The notes under the pieces were generated by a model. That model was not told where the DNA came from. It saw nothing but the letters and a program-made list of their open reading frames with translations, and did no database searches. A DNA stretch of 7,375 nucleotides. Origin: Thermoplasmatota archaeon (GTDB lineage Archaea > Thermoplasmatota > E2 > DHVEG-1). The position numbers and the translations under genes are program-made. Positions 6,409-7,375 of this stretch are shown here, in pieces (positions within the stretch are counted from its first letter, which is position 1; each line of letters opens with the position of its first letter). Location of the stretch: positions 1 to 7,375 of the forward strand of contig JAGXLH010000077.1 in assembly GCA_018334795.1 (NCBI GenBank), written 5' to 3'.

Positions 6409-6437
6409 CTGATAAAGTAAGGAACAAAATTTTACTA

Positions 6438-7031
6438 TTATCGTGCTGATTTTGCAACTCGTTCTATTTCGTTTTTCTTACCAACAGAAAAAGAAGAGAC
6501 ATCATTTTTTGATGCTTTAATAATCTCATCAGCAAGAATATACTCAATACGTTTTTTGTTTTTATGCGATGCATTCACCGCACCAGTGCAAATATTTCGA
6601 AGTGCAATATCAAGCCGTCGTTGCGGAGCAGTATCTACTGCTTTTGGAACTAAGATACCACCAAATCGAAGCCGAGTTGCTTCTTCTTTTGGTGCTGAAT
6701 TTTGAATCGCGTGAACAAGAATTTGTAAAGGATTCTTTTTCGTCCGTTTATCAATGATTTCAAATGTGGACCGAACAACCTTGTACGCTTTGATTTTTTT
6801 ACCATTATATCTTTTTGTTCGCATAATATTATTAATTAGTCGTTCCACAACAGGAATCTTTGATTTTGCAAACATTTTATTTGCAAATACTGCACCAAGA
6901 TAAATATTTTCAGTATCAAGATTAATGTAACGAGCAAGTCCCTTATCTTCAACCATGACTTCATCTTGATTATATTTTTCTAAAGATGGAAAGAAATGCA
7001 TTTGTTTTTGTCCACTTGTTTTTTCAGCCAT
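6438..7031 (-). CDS. rps7: Small ribosomal subunit protein uS7
   Basis: This protein organises the head of the small ribosomal subunit by binding the 3' domain of 16S rRNA near the E site. It is complete at 197 residues, typical of archaea, whose proteins have an N-terminal extension compared with bacteria. Recognisable family stretches are NPLQILVHAIQNSAPKEE (100-117), PQRRLDIALR (136-145) and the C-terminal KKNEIERVAKSAR (185-197), the usual archaeal ending. The ATG at 7031 lies 2 bases after the S12 stop codon, so translation is probably coupled to S12. The gene ends with tandem stops, TAA then TAG. It belongs to one operon with S12 and, at least in part, EF-2. Confidence 0.97.
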   Translation of the reverse strand: MAEKTSGQKQMHFFPSLEKYNQDEVMVEDKGLARYINLDTENIYLGAVFANKMFAKSKIPVVERLINNIMRTKRYNGKKIKAYKVVRSTFEIIDKRTKKNPLQILVHAIQNSAPKEEATRLRFGGILVPKAVDTAPQRRLDIALRNICTGAVNASHKNKKRIEYILADEIIKASKNDVSSFSVGKKNEIERVAKSAR

Positions 7032-7033
7032 AT

Positions 7034-7375
7034 TTATCGTCTCATTGCTTTCTCAATCTTTCCTCGAACCATTTGTTGCAAGGAAACATCATTTACTTTA
7101 ATAACTTTGAAACGAACACCAGGAATATCACCATAACTTCGCCCCATACGACCACCAATTCCTTCGACCATGACCTCGTCATGTTCATCAATGAAACTGA
7201 TAGCATTATCTCCCGGAGCAAACGCAGTGATTTGCCGTCCGTTTTTAATTAATTGAACTTTCACACATTTTCGAATAGCAGAATTGGGCTGTTTCGCTTC
7301 GATACCAACTTTTTCAATAACGATTCCTCGTGCTTGAGAGGTACCTTCCAATGGATCAGCTTTTTCTTTCAGATG
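7034..7375 (-). CDS. rps12: Small ribosomal subunit protein uS12, N-terminus cut off
   Basis: This decoding-centre protein contacts the A-site codon-anticodon helix. The frame is open to the window edge, so 113 residues are visible and about 30-35 N-terminal residues lie outside. The first visible residues, HLKEKADPLEG, fit the interior of archaeal S12; the TTG at 7349-7351 is an internal leucine, not a start. Diagnostic stretches, numbered within the visible part, are KQPNSAIRKC (28-37), ITAFAPGD (49-56), FIDEHDEV (61-68) and GDIPGVRFKV (82-91). The archaeal GG-x2-G-x3-GDIPG form replaces the bacterial KDLPG. It is the first of three genes in the str order S12–S7–EF-2 and overlaps nothing; the S7 start follows after 2 bases. 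Confidence 0.96.
   Translation of the reverse strand, partial: HLKEKADPLEGTSQARGIVIEKVGIEAKQPNSAIRKCVKVQLIKNGRQITAFAPGDNAISFIDEHDEVMVEGIGGRMGRSYGDIPGVRFKVIKVNDVSLQQMVRGKIEKAMRR

Noticed and set aside
6409..6420. CTGATAAAGTAA near the EF-2 promoter resembles CTGATAATCAGTAA in the promoter palindrome at 4065-4078
   Set aside because: It is on the other side of its TATA box and lacks the dyad, so a shared regulator is not supported.
1..7375. CRISPR arrays, tRNAs, insertion sequences or defence genes
   Set aside because: No regularly spaced repeats, tRNA cloverleaf or T-loop sequence, transposase or defence motif was found; the genes are core archaeal information genes.

Overview
The window is archaeal. 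It carries the large subunit of the archaea-specific DNA polymerase D, a single archaeal MCM helicase, an archaeal SRP (7S) RNA, and an archaeal-type S12–S7–EF-2 cluster whose EF-2 has the diphthamide histidine. TATA boxes at plausible distances and Shine-Dalgarno sites agree with this. Polymerase D argues against most Crenarchaeota. The proteins look euryarchaeal or DPANN-like, but the lineage cannot be fixed by eye.

Layout, plus strand first. The 3' end of the polymerase D large-subunit gene (1-744) enters at its catalytic aspartate motif and runs through a four-cysteine zinc module to a PIP-like C-terminal tail. A small two-helix membrane protein follows (840-1115). A TATA box (1119-1126) then precedes a stretch with no protein gene that folds as an SRP RNA (about 1150-1470). 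A complete mcm gene (1541-3652) ends at an intrinsic hairpin plus T8 tract (3664-3696).

Minus strand, convergent with the above. The S12 gene (partial, 7034-7375), S7 gene (6438-7031) and EF-2 gene (4178-6376) lie in the usual archaeal str order. EF-2 has an extra TATA box just upstream and a hairpin terminator downstream. No EF-1A gene follows. Instead there is a separately promoted 116-residue protein of unknown function (3695-4045), with a palindrome between its TATA box and its ribosome-binding site.

The two halves are information processing: replication (polymerase D, MCM) and protein targeting (SRP RNA) on one strand, translation (S12, S7, EF-2) on the other. I found no sign of a mobile element, CRISPR array, toxin-antitoxin pair, intein or new defence system. 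The items most worth a second look are the SRP RNA, which a protein-only annotation would miss; the two small unknown proteins; the palindrome; the EF-2 promoter placed almost at the start codon; and a sharp change of lysine codon use inside mcm.
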